Of a DNA stretch of 42,292 nucleotides, positions 23,553 through 32,313 are shown piece after piece. The number at the start of each line of letters is the position of its first letter. Position 1 is the stretch's first letter. The notes beneath the pieces were generated by a model that ran no database searches, was not told where the DNA came from, and was given only the letters and a program-made list of their open reading frames with translations. This DNA is from Eubacteriales bacterium (lineage in GTDB: Bacteria; Bacillota; Clostridia; Lachnospirales; Lachnospiraceae): positions 13,750 through 56,041 of the forward strand of contig JAUNGM010000027.1 in assembly GCA_030524545.1 (NCBI GenBank). The letters are read 5' to 3'. The position numbers and the translations under genes were made by a program.

Positions 23553-24848
23553 TTATTCCCAAACATTCTCCTCATAGAATGTCTGTACGGTCTGGAATGC
23601 TTCTTCCGGAGTCTGGTTGCCAAGGAAGATATCAACCATTGCGTTGTCGAAGCAATCGCCTGCTTCTACAGATGCCAGAGACTCGTTATAGAATCCGAAG
23701 GTACCTGTTGCATTTGCCATAATGTCCTGAACATATTTAAGCTGTGCCGGAGCTGCATCATAATCGATTTCGATATTTTTGATGATCGGGAATTTGCCGC
23801 CTACTTCTGCTGTGTATTTCTGAGCAGTTTCATCTGTAAACGTCTTCATCAGGGCGATAACTGCATCCTGATGCTCGGTTGTGGAGCTCATCATCAGGTT
23901 GTCTGTTTTTACGATCATACGGTTCGGGTCATTTGCTCCGTCGATTCCAGGGAACTGGAATACGCCGCATTTGCCTTCGAAATCCGGGTTATTTCCATTG
24001 ATCTGAGCAATTGCCCAGGAGCCCTGAACCAGCATAGCTGCTTCGCCGTTATAGAAGTTTGCCGTAGCCTGGTCGTTGGAATCACCTGCTGCTGTTTCCT
24101 GGAAATACTGGGATAATTCTTTCAGTTTTTCGCCTGCAGCGATGCAGTTTTCGTCTGTCCAGTTTGCCTCGTGGGAAGCAATCGCACCCAGATCCACACC
24201 CTGACGGTCACAGAGATAACCTGCTACCATGGAGAGACACCATGCAGTACCTGCGGAACAGGAGATCGGAGCATAGCCTGCTTCCTGAATCTTCTTGCAC
24301 ACTTCCAGCAGTTCGTCATAGGTTGCCGGAACTTCTACGCCTACCTCTTCAAAAATCTCGGTATTGTAATATACACATGCTGCGGCAAAGTTGGTCGGAA
24401 CTGCCATGATCTTGCCGTCATAGGTCATTCTCTCAAAAATACCGTCTGTAAAGGTTCCATACCAGTCAGCTTCCTGATTGGTCAGAATGTCTGTCAGATC
24501 TGCTGCTGATCCCGCATTTACATACACATCCATGTTCGGTCCCGGGTTGCAGATAAAGCAGTCCGGGGTCTGTCCTGCAGCAATGAGGGCATTTAATTTG
24601 CCGTCATATTCTTCCAGGTTTGTGGTGATCGGGGTTACATGATATTTGCCTTCATATTCCGTATTGTAGCGGTCAATAACCTCTTTATAGCCTTTTGTGA
24701 TCAGGTCCTCGGTTGCTTCCAGATCATCCCAGAACATCCAGGTGATCTCTTCTGCCTCATCTGCACGAACGGTGACTGCCGCACCGGAAAGCATTCCTGT
24801 TACCATTGCCATAGACAACGCTGCTGATATCCATTTTTTCTTACTCAT
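23553..24848 (-). CDS. Carbohydrate ABC transporter substrate-binding protein
   Basis: A 431-residue family-1 binding protein. Its signal peptide (residues 1-29) has the core LSMAMVTGMLSGAAVTVRA and cleavage between A29 and D30. Where a lipoprotein would have LSGC, this one has LSGA. Aromatic-rich sugar-binding segments include TWMFWDD, YNTEIFEEVG and LVQGSWAIAQING. First gene of the sugar operon, divergent from the AraC regulator. Confidence 0.92.
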   Translation of the reverse strand: MSKKKWISAALSMAMVTGMLSGAAVTVRADEAEEITWMFWDDLEATEDLITKGYKEVIDRYNTEYEGKYHVTPITTNLEEYDGKLNALIAAGQTPDCFICNPGPNMDVYVNAGSAADLTDILTNQEADWYGTFTDGIFERMTYDGKIMAVPTNFAAACVYYNTEIFEEVGVEVPATYDELLEVCKKIQEAGYAPISCSAGTAWCLSMVAGYLCDRQGVDLGAIASHEANWTDENCIAAGEKLKELSQYFQETAAGDSNDQATANFYNGEAAMLVQGSWAIAQINGNNPDFEGKCGVFQFPGIDGANDPNRMIVKTDNLMMSSTTEHQDAVIALMKTFTDETAQKYTAEVGGKFPIIKNIEIDYDAAPAQLKYVQDIMANATGTFGFYNESLASVEAGDCFDNAMVDIFLGNQTPEEAFQTVQTFYEENVWE

Positions 24849-25192
24849 AAATATCCTCCTTTACCTCTTTCTGTTTTTGTTTTTTTGTTTTGTTATTTCC
24901 GTTTCTGTGTTTCGATGAATAAATGATACCAAATAAAATTGTATTTATCTTTATAATTATTGTTCTTTAGCTACGAATTATTGCTTTATTTTTAAACGCA
25001 TTGTCAAATTTAAACAAGTTTTATCCTATTTTTTTGTTAATTATAGCGCATTAAAAACTTCTTTCGTTTTTCTATTTTCCCATTTTTCACAAATTAGGTG
25101 GACTATTTTTCTTTTTTTATGATAATATAAATTTATAACTTTCGCAATTTTTCACATTAATAAATATTTTCTTTTTGACAAGGGTGATAAAA
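24849..25192. promoter_or_regulatory. AT-rich divergent promoter region (binding protein / AraC)
   Basis: No gene is visible. It should hold promoters for both directions. On the minus strand TTGACA is present at 25007-25002, with an AATAAT about 19 bp downstream; the spacing is too long for confidence. I could not find a clear operator or cre site. The long leader of the binding protein gene holds no obvious hairpin. Confidence 0.45.
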
Positions 25193-26047
25193 ATGATTGA
25201 AAATCTCAATGGCATTCATGAAACAGTAAACTACAGAAATGATATGGAAATCTGTCTGTACAACAATGATGAAGCAGAAGATTATCCGCCTCACTGGCAC
25301 ATTCCTTTTGAACTGATCATGCCGACAGAAAACAGCTACCGTGCCAAATGCGGCAATAATGAATATTTTATCCGGGAAGCAGATATTCTCATTATCTGCC
25401 CGGGCGTTATCCACGAACTTTTTGCACCGGATCATGGGGAACGGATGATTTTCCAGTCCACCCTTTCTTCTATTGCCTCTAATGAATTGGATGTGCTCTC
25501 CTCCATCATCAGCCCGGCTATACTGATTACCCCGGAGAAATATCCCCAGATTCACGGAGAGATCCATCAGCTTATGCTGAAGATCAAAAAAGAGTTTGCC
25601 GATGGCCTTCCTTACAGCGGAACAGTGGTGTACTCGCTTTTTCTCCTGATCCTGGCGGAAGTGGGAAGAAATCATGCGGAGATCATCCAGCAGAATTTTG
25701 ATGCCAAAAACAGCAAGCAAAAAGAATATATGGAAAAGTTTCTTTTTGTCACCAATTATATCAGCGATCATTTTACAGAGGATCTTACCCTTGAGCAGGT
25801 GGCCTCTCTGGCAGGCTTCAGCAAATACCACTTTACACGCCTTTTCCGGCAGTATGCAGGCACTTCTTTCTATAAATACCTGAACCAGAAACGCATTGCC
25901 CATGCCAAAAACCTGCTCCTGGATCCCGACCTTTCTGTTACCGAAGTAGCGCTCCAGTCGGGCTTTACCAGCATCTCTGCGTTTCTCCGCATGTTTCGCC
26001 TTGCAAATAACTGCACACCAACGGAATTCCGCAAGATGTATGACTGA
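25193..26047 (+). CDS. AraC-family transcriptional regulator of the sugar ABC/GH3 operon
   Basis: A 284-residue regulator, from ATG 25193 with AAGGG upstream (an alternative TTG start at 25175 adds six residues). The N-terminal cupin-like domain includes PPHWHIPFELIMP. The C-terminal double helix-turn-helix (about 190-284) has TLEQVASLAGFSKYHFTRLF and SVTEVALQSGFTSISAFLRM. Divergent from the sugar operon, so likely its activator; the inducing sugar is unknown. Confidence 0.92.
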   Translation: MIENLNGIHETVNYRNDMEICLYNNDEAEDYPPHWHIPFELIMPTENSYRAKCGNNEYFIREADILIICPGVIHELFAPDHGERMIFQSTLSSIASNELDVLSSIISPAILITPEKYPQIHGEIHQLMLKIKKEFADGLPYSGTVVYSLFLLILAEVGRNHAEIIQQNFDAKNSKQKEYMEKFLFVTNYISDHFTEDLTLEQVASLAGFSKYHFTRLFRQYAGTSFYKYLNQKRIAHAKNLLLDPDLSVTEVALQSGFTSISAFLRMFRLANNCTPTEFRKMYD

Positions 26048-26075
26048 CCAGGATTCCAATTACGCATATATACCA

Positions 26076-26120
26076 AGAAGCTGCCGCACAATTACCACAG
26101 GTAATGTACTGACAGCTTCT
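26076..26120. terminator. Hairpin between convergent araC-type and DUF1700 genes
   Basis: AGAAGCTG (26076-26083) pairs with CAGCTTCT (26113-26120), and an inner ATTACC/GGTAAT stem sits at 26091-26105. U-tracts are weak, but the position after two convergent genes supports a bidirectional terminator. Confidence 0.55.
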
Positions 26121-26184
26121 GAAAATGTCACTGTTATTCTGTTATTCACAGCCTGCCGTCTGCAGCCGGCATCAAAACCGTTCT

Positions 26185-26682
26185 TCAGGATCTTCGGCGG
26201 ATCCAGGAAATAAGGGTAAGAATCAGCCCTGCAATGATAATAACAGGCAACACCGTTCCAATAAGAATAATCAGCCCTATGATCACAGCGGCGGCAATGG
26301 CAATTACAATCGCTTTTCCATACCAGGTTGTCAGATCCAGCCTGTAACTATGATGTTTCACATGCCCCTGCCGGTTCCCGCTATCCTCCTGACTGCCGTA
26401 ACCGGCGTCCTCATAGACCCGGCTGTCATATCCCTGACTCCCATATCCGGATCCGCTGCTCTCATAAATGCCTTGACCGGACTCCGGGTCGGTATCCAGA
26501 AGAGTCTTGGCAATCAAACGAGGATCGCCCAGTTCCGCAAGAACTTCTTCCTCGCTGCGCCCCCGTCCTGTCTGTTCCTCTATATAATCACGGTAATACC
26601 GCACATGGGCTTCTGCCTTACCTGCCTGTATCTGGCCGGATAACTGTATTCTCAGCGTCTCCAGGAATTCAGTCTTAGTCAT
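26185..26682 (-). CDS. DUF1700 (HAAS) domain membrane protein
   Basis: A 165-residue protein starting MTKTEFLETLRIQLSGQIQAG, with GGAGAG upstream. The N-terminal HAAS/DUF1700 helical domain (residues 1-65, YRDYIEEQTGRGRSEEEVLAELGDP) is followed by a Gly/Ser/Tyr-rich linker (70-105) and two hydrophobic C-terminal helices. Family members usually lie next to a PadR-like regulator and couple signals to the membrane; no PadR gene is adjacent here. Function unknown. Confidence 0.85.
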   Translation of the reverse strand: MTKTEFLETLRIQLSGQIQAGKAEAHVRYYRDYIEEQTGRGRSEEEVLAELGDPRLIAKTLLDTDPESGQGIYESSGSGYGSQGYDSRVYEDAGYGSQEDSGNRQGHVKHHSYRLDLTTWYGKAIVIAIAAAVIIGLIILIGTVLPVIIIAGLILTLISWIRRRS

Positions 26683-26811
26683 ACAATTCTCTCCATTTTC
26701 ACATATATTGTGTTTCGATGTTATGGTATATTCTAACATACTCCCGACAGATAGCAATGGTTCAAATTATAAAATTTTCATGAAATAATTGCCGAAAAAT
26801 CAAGAAAATCA

Positions 26812-26840
26812 TTGACAGCTTTTGGATAAAGTGCTAGAAT
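26812..26840 (+). promoter_or_regulatory. fhs promoter
   Basis: TTGACA (26812-26817) and TAGAAT (26835-26840) are 17 bp apart, directly ahead of the riboswitch. This is a near-consensus vegetative promoter; control is expected at the RNA level. Confidence 0.85.
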
Positions 26841-26860
26841 TCAAAATAACAATTAAGAAA

Positions 26861-26935
26861 TCGCTGATGACTGGCGGAGCAGTGGAGTTTACCACAAGGG
26901 AATCAGCGGTTTGTTACAGCCGACCGTCTGGGCAG
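26861..26935 (+). promoter_or_regulatory. ZTP/ZMP riboswitch (pfl motif)
   Basis: Conserved pieces are in order: P1 GCTGAT (26863-26868) with ATCAGC (26902-26907), the GACTGGCGGA core (26869-26878), P2 GTGG/CCAC, AAGGGAA after P2, then GCCGACCGTCTGGGC (26919-26933). These are hallmarks of the pfl RNA, which binds the folate-stress alarmones ZMP/ZTP. The GGGC of P3 is also the first base block of the terminator stem, so ligand binding would favour P3 and read-through (an ON switch). It controls fhs, a known target class. Confidence 0.93.
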
Positions 26936-26967
26936 TATTTGATTTTATCAAATACTGCCCTTTTTTT
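26930..26967 (+). terminator. Riboswitch-controlled terminator before fhs
   Basis: A 13-bp perfect stem, GGGCAGTATTTGA (26930-26942) with TCAAATACTGCCC (26948-26960), a 5-nt loop and a run of seven U. Its 5' edge shares GGGC with the aptamer P3. Confidence 0.95.
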
Positions 26968-27038
26968 ACCCTTAGTCAGGGCCCGGCTGTCTTGTTGTGT
27001 ATAAAAGAAGGCCTTTAACAATGAAAGGAGAAGAACTC

Positions 27039-28724
27039 ATGGGATTCAAAAGTGACATCGAAATCGCACAGGAATGCGAAATGCTTCCAATCACTGACAT
27101 TGCAGCAAAAGCAGGTATTGACGACAAATATCTGGAGCAGTACGGCAAGTACAAAGCAAAAATCGACTACAATCTGTTAAAAGATTCCGACAAAGAAAAC
27201 GGCAAACTGATCCTGGTTACCGCGATCAACCCGACACCGGCAGGTGAAGGTAAGACCACCACAACCGTAGGCCTTGCAGACGGTATGCAGAAACTTGGCA
27301 AAAACGTTATGGTAGCTCTGCGTGAGCCATCCCTCGGACCGGTATTCGGCGTTAAGGGCGGTGCTGCAGGCGGCGGATACGCACAGGTAGTTCCGATGGA
27401 AGACATCAACCTGCACTTCACAGGTGACTTCCATGCCATCGGCGCAGCCAACAACCTTCTGGCAGCAATGATCGACAACCATATCTTCCAGGGCAACGCA
27501 TTAAACATCGACCCGAGAAAGATCACCTGGAGAAGATGCGTGGACATGAATGACCGTCAGCTCCGTAACGTAGTAGACGGCCTTGGCGGTAAGACCAACG
27601 GCATGCCTCGTGAAGACGGCTATGACATCACCGTTGCTTCCGAGATCATGGCAGTTCTCTGTCTTGCAAGCGACATCAAAGACCTGAAAGCAAGACTTTC
27701 CAGGATCATCATCGGATATACCTACGGCAAAGTTTCCGAGCAGAAACCGGTTACCGCAGGTGACCTTCATGCAGAAGGCGCTATGACCGCACTTCTGAAA
27801 GATGCCCTGAAACCAAACCTGGTTCAGACCCTGGAGCACGTTCCTGCAATCGTTCACGGCGGACCATTCGCAAACATCGCTCACGGATGTAACTCCGTAA
27901 CCGCAACCAAGATGGCTCTGAAATTAGCTGATTACGCTATTACAGAGGCAGGCTTCGGCGCTGACCTCGGTGCAGAGAAATTCCTGGATATCAAGTGCCG
28001 TATGGCAGGCCTGAAACCGAACGCAGTTGTAATCGTAGCTACCGTACGTGCCCTGAAATACAACGGCGGCGTAGCTAAGGCTGACCTGAACACCGAAAAC
28101 CTGGAAGCTCTGGAAAAAGGTCTTCCGAACCTTCTGAAACACGTAAACAACATTAAGAACGTATACAAACTTCCATGTGTGGTTGCCATCAATGCATTCC
28201 CGACCGATACCAAGGCAGAGCTTGACCTGGTAGAAGCAAAATGTAAAGAACTTGGCGTAAACGTAGCTCTTTCCGAAGTATGGGCAAAAGGCGGCGAAGG
28301 CGGCGTGAAGCTTGCTGAAGAAGTGATCCGTCTTGTTGAAGAGCCGAACGACTTTACATACTCCTACGAACTGGAAGGCAGCATCGAAGACAAACTGAAC
28401 GCTATCGTTCAGAAGATCTACGGCGGCAAGAAGGTTGTCCTGACTGCAAATGCTCAGAAACAGGCAAAAGAACTGGAAGCTCTCGGCTTCGGCAACTGCC
28501 CGATCTGTGTAGCTAAGACTCAGTACAGCTTAACGGACGACCAGACCAAGCTCGGCGCTCCGACCGATTTCGAAGTAACGGTACGTAACCTGAAGATCTC
28601 CGCAGGCGCAGGCTTCATCGTAGCCCTGACAGGTGAGATCATGACCATGCCGGGTCTGCCGAAGGTTCCGGCTGCAGAAAGAATCGACGTAGACGAAACC
28701 GGAAAGATCACAGGACTGTTTTAA
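27039..28724 (+). CDS. fhs: Formate-tetrahydrofolate ligase
   Basis: A 561-residue enzyme (start 27039, AAGGAG eight bases upstream) that makes 10-formyl-THF from formate, ATP and THF. It is used in one-carbon metabolism, in purine synthesis and, in acetogens, in the Wood-Ljungdahl pathway. The P-loop is [11 protein letters not shown] (66-76); [20 protein letters not shown] and [13 protein letters not shown] are family landmarks. Codon choice is more uniform than the neighbours', suggesting high expression. It is monocistronic after the ZTP riboswitch. Confidence 0.97.
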   Translation: MGFKSDIEIAQECEMLPITDIAAKAGIDDKYLEQYGKYKAKIDYNLLKDSDKENGKLILVTAINPTPAGEGKTTTTVGLADGMQKLGKNVMVALREPSLGPVFGVKGGAAGGGYAQVVPMEDINLHFTGDFHAIGAANNLLAAMIDNHIFQGNALNIDPRKITWRRCVDMNDRQLRNVVDGLGGKTNGMPREDGYDITVASEIMAVLCLASDIKDLKARLSRIIIGYTYGKVSEQKPVTAGDLHAEGAMTALLKDALKPNLVQTLEHVPAIVHGGPFANIAHGCNSVTATKMALKLADYAITEAGFGADLGAEKFLDIKCRMAGLKPNAVVIVATVRALKYNGGVAKADLNTENLEALEKGLPNLLKHVNNIKNVYKLPCVVAINAFPTDTKAELDLVEAKCKELGVNVALSEVWAKGGEGGVKLAEEVIRLVEEPNDFTYSYELEGSIEDKLNAIVQKIYGGKKVVLTANAQKQAKELEALGFGNCPICVAKTQYSLTDDQTKLGAPTDFEVTVRNLKISAGAGFIVALTGEIMTMPGLPKVPAAERIDVDETGKITGLF

Positions 28725-28763
28725 TTCTTTAGAAAAGAAGTAATTTAAGAACTAAAGGAAACC

Positions 28764-29066
28764 TTGAGGGGGCCCATCTCAAAGTTGCGAAGCCCGAAGG
28801 GCCCCCTCAAACTCCCCCATCTTGGGCACGCCGGCTGCGCGATAGGATATTCCAAATGGCATATAGCCAATGCTAGTGCCATGCGCACCTGCCTGCGCAG
28901 CAGGATATCTAAATGGCATATAGCCAATGCTAGTGCCATGCGCACCTGCCTGCGCGGCAGGATATCTAAATGGCATTTTATTGGAAAAAGTATCCGGCTG
29001 CGGGCGTGGCCAACAGGGGAGCGCGAGGGGAGTGCGGCCTTCGCAACTGTGAGCTCTCCCCTCGCA
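28764..29066. repeat. Repeat island with palindromes and tandem units
   Basis: No gene. The stretch after fhs contains a 12-bp perfect stem TTGAGGGGGCCC/GGGCCCCCTCAA (28764-28810), the tandem repeat at 28837-28976, and a 10-bp stem GCGAGGGGAG/CTCCCCTCGC (29023-29065). It is more GC-rich than its surroundings and shows no transposase or terminal target duplication that I can see. The palindromes at both ends resemble a short non-autonomous repeat element; small ORFs in it are by-products of the repeats. Confidence 0.7.
28837..28976. repeat. Tandem repeat of 57-58 bp, about 2.4 copies
   Basis: Units run 28837-28894, 28895-28951 and a partial one 28952-28976. They share GGCATATAGCCAATGCTAGT and CCATGCGCACCTGCC, and differ mainly in the first dozen bases. 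Each unit contains TGGC...GCCA and TGCGCA inverted repeats. Copies are contiguous, without spacers, so it is not a CRISPR array. Confidence 0.9.
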
Positions 29067-29098
29067 CCACTTTATAGATACTCCATATTTATAACCCG

Positions 29099-29135
29099 AA
29101 AATACCCCGAAGGAACCATCCCTTCGGGGTATTTT
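29099..29135. terminator. Terminator between fhs and xylB (convergent)
   Basis: A perfect 15-bp stem, AAAATACCCCGAAGG (29099-29113) with CCTTCGGGGTATTTT (29121-29135), and a 7-nt loop. The T-rich arm serves both directions; it ends the xylB transcript 19 bp after its stop. Confidence 0.9.
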
Positions 29136-29154
29136 CTATAAAATAATAAAAAAA

Positions 29155-30612
29155 TCAGAATAATTCTTTCATTGTCGGATACAGTTTTCTGAACTGCTGG
29201 TATTTCTCTTCATATTTGGCTACCAGCTCCGGTTCCGGTTCTACGGTGTCTACCACTTTGGCCAGCTTTTTGCCGATGGTCTCTACGTCCGGGTATGCGC
29301 CGCAGCCTACGGCTGCAAGCATTGCACCTCCCATGGAAGGTCCTTCCTCATTTTCCAGAACATCTACCTTTAAGTTCATGATGTTCGCGATCATCTTTTT
29401 CCAGAGCGGACTCTTGGCACCGCCGCCGCAGATCTTGGTGCGTTCGATTTTGATTCCAAGGCTTCTTGCTACCTCAAGAGAATCGCGAAGGCCGAACGCA
29501 ACGCCCTCCAGAACAGCCTGTGTCATGTCTGCTCTTGTGGTGTCCATGGACATACCAAAGAATACGCCTCTTGCATCCGGGTTGTTGTGCGGGGAACGCT
29601 CTCCCATCAGGTACGGAAGGAAGAATACGTGGTTTTCGCCAAGTTTGGTAATTGGTGCCTGCTCTGCCGCAAAGTCCTTTGTCTGAAGGATTTCCTCTGC
29701 CCACCATTTGTTGCAGGAAGCTGCGCTCAGCATACAGCCCATCAGATGATAGCTGCCGTCCGCATGGTCAAAGGAATGGAGGGCATTGTTTTCATCAACG
29801 CCGAATTCTTTGCTGGAAATAAAGATCGTTCCGGAGGTTCCAAGGGAAATGTTGCACTGTCCGTCTCCAACCGTTCCGGTTCCTACGGCTGCAGCCGCAT
29901 TATCACCTGCGCCTGCTACTACCTTAACATCCGCAGACATGCCAAGTTCTTCTGCCACTTCCGGTTTCAGGGTTCCTACGACTTCCCAGCTCTCATACAG
30001 CTTCGGAAGCTGTGCCTCCGTAATGCCGCAGATTTCCAGCATTTCTTTGGACCAGCAGCGGTTCTTGACATCCAGAAGAAGCATACCGGAAGCATCGGAT
30101 ACGTCTGTACAGAAAGAACCTGTCAGGCAGTATGCCAGATAATCCTTCGGAAGCATGATCTTTTCTACTTTTTCGAATTTCTCCGGCTCGTTTTTCTGCA
30201 TCCAGAGAATCTTCGGTGCGGTAAAGCCTGCAAATGCAATATTTGCCGTATACTGGGAAAGCTTGTCCTTGCCGATGACATTGTTCAGATAATCGGTCTC
30301 CGCTCCGGTACGTCCGTCGTTCCAGAGGATTGCAGGACGGATGACTTTATCATCTTTATCGAGAGTTACCAGGCCGTGCATCTGGCCGCCAAAGCCGATT
30401 CCTGCTACCTGTGACTTGTCAATGTCTTTGGTCAGTTCCTTGATTCCCTCCAGACTCTGGGTGAACCAGTCCTCCGGGTTCTGCTCGGACCAGCCCGGAT
30501 GCGGGAAGAACAAAGGATATTCTTTGGATACGATGTTGCAGATCTTACCGGATTCTTCCATGAGAAGCAGTTTTACAGCGGAAGTTCCAAGGTCAACGCC
30601 TATATAATACAT
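29155..30612 (-). CDS. xylB: Xylulokinase-type FGGY kinase
   Basis: A 485-residue FGGY kinase; the start at 30612 has AGGAGG eight bases upstream. ATP-site loops are YYIGVDLGTSAVKLLLMEE and SLGTSGTIFISS; GGQMHGLV, LWNDGRT and GGGAKSPLWKKMIAN are XylB-like. It phosphorylates D-xylulose to xylulose-5-phosphate. It follows an isomerase of the fucose/arabinose type, not a xylA, so the actual ketose may be different (for example ribulose or a lyxose-derived sugar). The name rests on family similarity. Confidence 0.88.
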   Translation of the reverse strand: MYYIGVDLGTSAVKLLLMEESGKICNIVSKEYPLFFPHPGWSEQNPEDWFTQSLEGIKELTKDIDKSQVAGIGFGGQMHGLVTLDKDDKVIRPAILWNDGRTGAETDYLNNVIGKDKLSQYTANIAFAGFTAPKILWMQKNEPEKFEKVEKIMLPKDYLAYCLTGSFCTDVSDASGMLLLDVKNRCWSKEMLEICGITEAQLPKLYESWEVVGTLKPEVAEELGMSADVKVVAGAGDNAAAAVGTGTVGDGQCNISLGTSGTIFISSKEFGVDENNALHSFDHADGSYHLMGCMLSAASCNKWWAEEILQTKDFAAEQAPITKLGENHVFFLPYLMGERSPHNNPDARGVFFGMSMDTTRADMTQAVLEGVAFGLRDSLEVARSLGIKIERTKICGGGAKSPLWKKMIANIMNLKVDVLENEEGPSMGGAMLAAVGCGAYPDVETIGKKLAKVVDTVEPEPELVAKYEEKYQQFRKLYPTMKELF

Positions 30613-30684
30613 TTCATTTTCCTCCTGATACATTCATAAAACAGTTCCTGTCGTACGGGTCATTACCGTAGATTATACCATTAC

Positions 30685-30720
30685 TGCAACATCCCAAGAG
30701 AATTCTCCTGGGATGCTGCA
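30685..30720 (-). other. Perfect minus-strand palindrome between isomerase and xylB
   Basis: A 36-bp inverted repeat (TGCAACATCCCAAGAGAA, then its near reverse complement) with an EcoRI-type centre GAATTC. The two mismatches are A.C on the plus strand but G.U wobbles in the minus-strand RNA, so the stem is fully paired only in the mRNA of this operon. No minus-strand U-tract follows, so it is more likely a processing or stability element than a terminator. Confidence 0.75.
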
Positions 30721-30753
30721 AAAAAAGTCATATATGATATTCAAACAGTTCTA

Positions 30754-32241
30754 TTATCCCCACGGATTCTCTGTCGGATATCTTACGCCTGCCGGCTGGT
30801 TGTAGCCGATTTCTTCTACCGGAACACCGATGTATTTGAATACCTCGAACAGAGCTTTGCCGTGATGTCCGAATGCAACAGCGCCGTGATGCGGATATCC
30901 TCCTTCGATCAGTACGTGACGGTAGAAACGTCCCATTTCCGGAATTGCAAATACACCGATGGAACCAAAGGAACGGGTTGCTACAGGAAGAACTTCGCCG
31001 TGTGCGATGTATGCGCGCAGTTTGTTATCGGAAGTGCTCTGCAGACGATAGAAGGTAATATCGCCAGGTTTGATATCGCCTTCCAGAGTTCCCTGAGTAA
31101 CTTCAACCGGAAGAGATCTTGCCATAATCATCTGGTACTTCATCTCGCAGAAGGACAGCTTGCTGGAAGCAGTATTTCCGCAGTGGAAGCCCATGAAGGT
31201 ATCTTTGTGTGTATAGTTGAATTTGCCCTCGATGGACTCTGCATACATATCCTTCGGTACGGAGTTGTTGATGTCCAGAAGGGTAACAATGTCATCGCTG
31301 ACAACGGTTCCGATGAATTCGCTTAAGCATCCGTAGATATCTACTTCACAGGATACCGGAATGCCCTTTGCAGTCAGACGGCTGTTTACATAGCAAGGTA
31401 CAAATCCAAACTGGGTCTGGAATGCCGGCCAGCATTTGCCTGCGATTGCAACATATTTGCGGTATCCTCTGTGTGCCTCGATCCAGTCAAGGAGAGTCAG
31501 CTCATACTGAGCAAGCTTTGCAAGGATTTCCGGTTTCTTGTTGCCTGCGCCAAGCTCTTCTTCCATTTCTTTTACAACTGCAGGGATCCTTTCGTCTCCT
31601 GCATGTTTGTTGAATGCTTCAAACAGGTCAAGCTCGGAGTTCTCTTCGATCTCAACGCCGATGTTGTAAAGCTGTTTGATCGGTGCATTACATGCAAGGA
31701 AATTTAACGGACGCGGTCCGAAGCTGATGATCTTCAGGTTGTTCAGTCCTTCGATTGCTTTTGCGATCGGAAGGAATTCATGAATCATATCTGCGCAGTC
31801 TTCTGCGTCGCCAACCGGATATTCCGGAATGTATGCTTTTATATTACGAAGCTGCAGGTTGTAGCTTGCATTCAGCATACCGCAGTACGCATCGCCGCGG
31901 CCCTGAACCAGGTCGTTCTGGGTTTCTTCTGCTGCTGCGATGAACATCTTCGGTCCTTCAAAATGTTTTGCAAGAAGAGTTTCGGAGATTTCCGGTCCGA
32001 AGTTTCCAAGGTATACGCAAAGAGCGTTGCAGCCTGCTTTTTTGATATCTTCCAGAGCCTGAACCATATGGATCTCGCTCTCTACGATACAGATCGGACA
32101 TTCATAAATGTCTGCTGCATCATATTTCTTTGTATATGCGTCTACTAAAGCTTTGCGTCTGTTTACGGACAGGCTCTCCGGGAAGCAGTCACGGCTTACA
32201 GCTACGATTCCGATTTTTACCTTTGGCATGTTGTCAATCAT
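30754..32241 (-). CDS. L-fucose/L-arabinose isomerase family protein
   Basis: A 495-residue protein of the FucI/AraA fold superfamily. ATG 32241 has AAGGAG nine bases upstream. It contains the N-terminal KVKIGIVAVSRDCFPESL, GKCWPAFQTQFGFVPCYVNSRL, and a C-terminal CGNTASSKLSF...VEVTQGTLEGDIKPGDITFYRL; metal ligands are likely among the E/D residues of CEVDIYG. It should interconvert an aldose and ketose. Since the next genes encode XylB and DUF4867, the substrate is uncertain. Confidence 0.85.
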   Translation of the reverse strand: MIDNMPKVKIGIVAVSRDCFPESLSVNRRKALVDAYTKKYDAADIYECPICIVESEIHMVQALEDIKKAGCNALCVYLGNFGPEISETLLAKHFEGPKMFIAAAEETQNDLVQGRGDAYCGMLNASYNLQLRNIKAYIPEYPVGDAEDCADMIHEFLPIAKAIEGLNNLKIISFGPRPLNFLACNAPIKQLYNIGVEIEENSELDLFEAFNKHAGDERIPAVVKEMEEELGAGNKKPEILAKLAQYELTLLDWIEAHRGYRKYVAIAGKCWPAFQTQFGFVPCYVNSRLTAKGIPVSCEVDIYGCLSEFIGTVVSDDIVTLLDINNSVPKDMYAESIEGKFNYTHKDTFMGFHCGNTASSKLSFCEMKYQMIMARSLPVEVTQGTLEGDIKPGDITFYRLQSTSDNKLRAYIAHGEVLPVATRSFGSIGVFAIPEMGRFYRHVLIEGGYPHHGAVAFGHHGKALFEVFKYIGVPVEEIGYNQPAGVRYPTENPWG

Positions 32242-32313
32242 GATAATTATCTCCTTTTCATTTTGTTTTGTTGAGTTTTCGTTTGATTTATGTTCGATTT
32301 ATAATGTTCGTGA

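Noticed and set aside
25157-26059. 300-codon minus-strand ORF
   Set aside because: Antisense to the AraC-family gene with clear HTH motifs.
28837-28976. CRISPR-like array
   Set aside because: Units are contiguous without unique spacers, and no cas genes are present.
28745-29141. Small repeated-peptide ORFs on both strands
   Set aside because: They arise because 57 bp is a multiple of three; no ribosome sites and no known peptide family.
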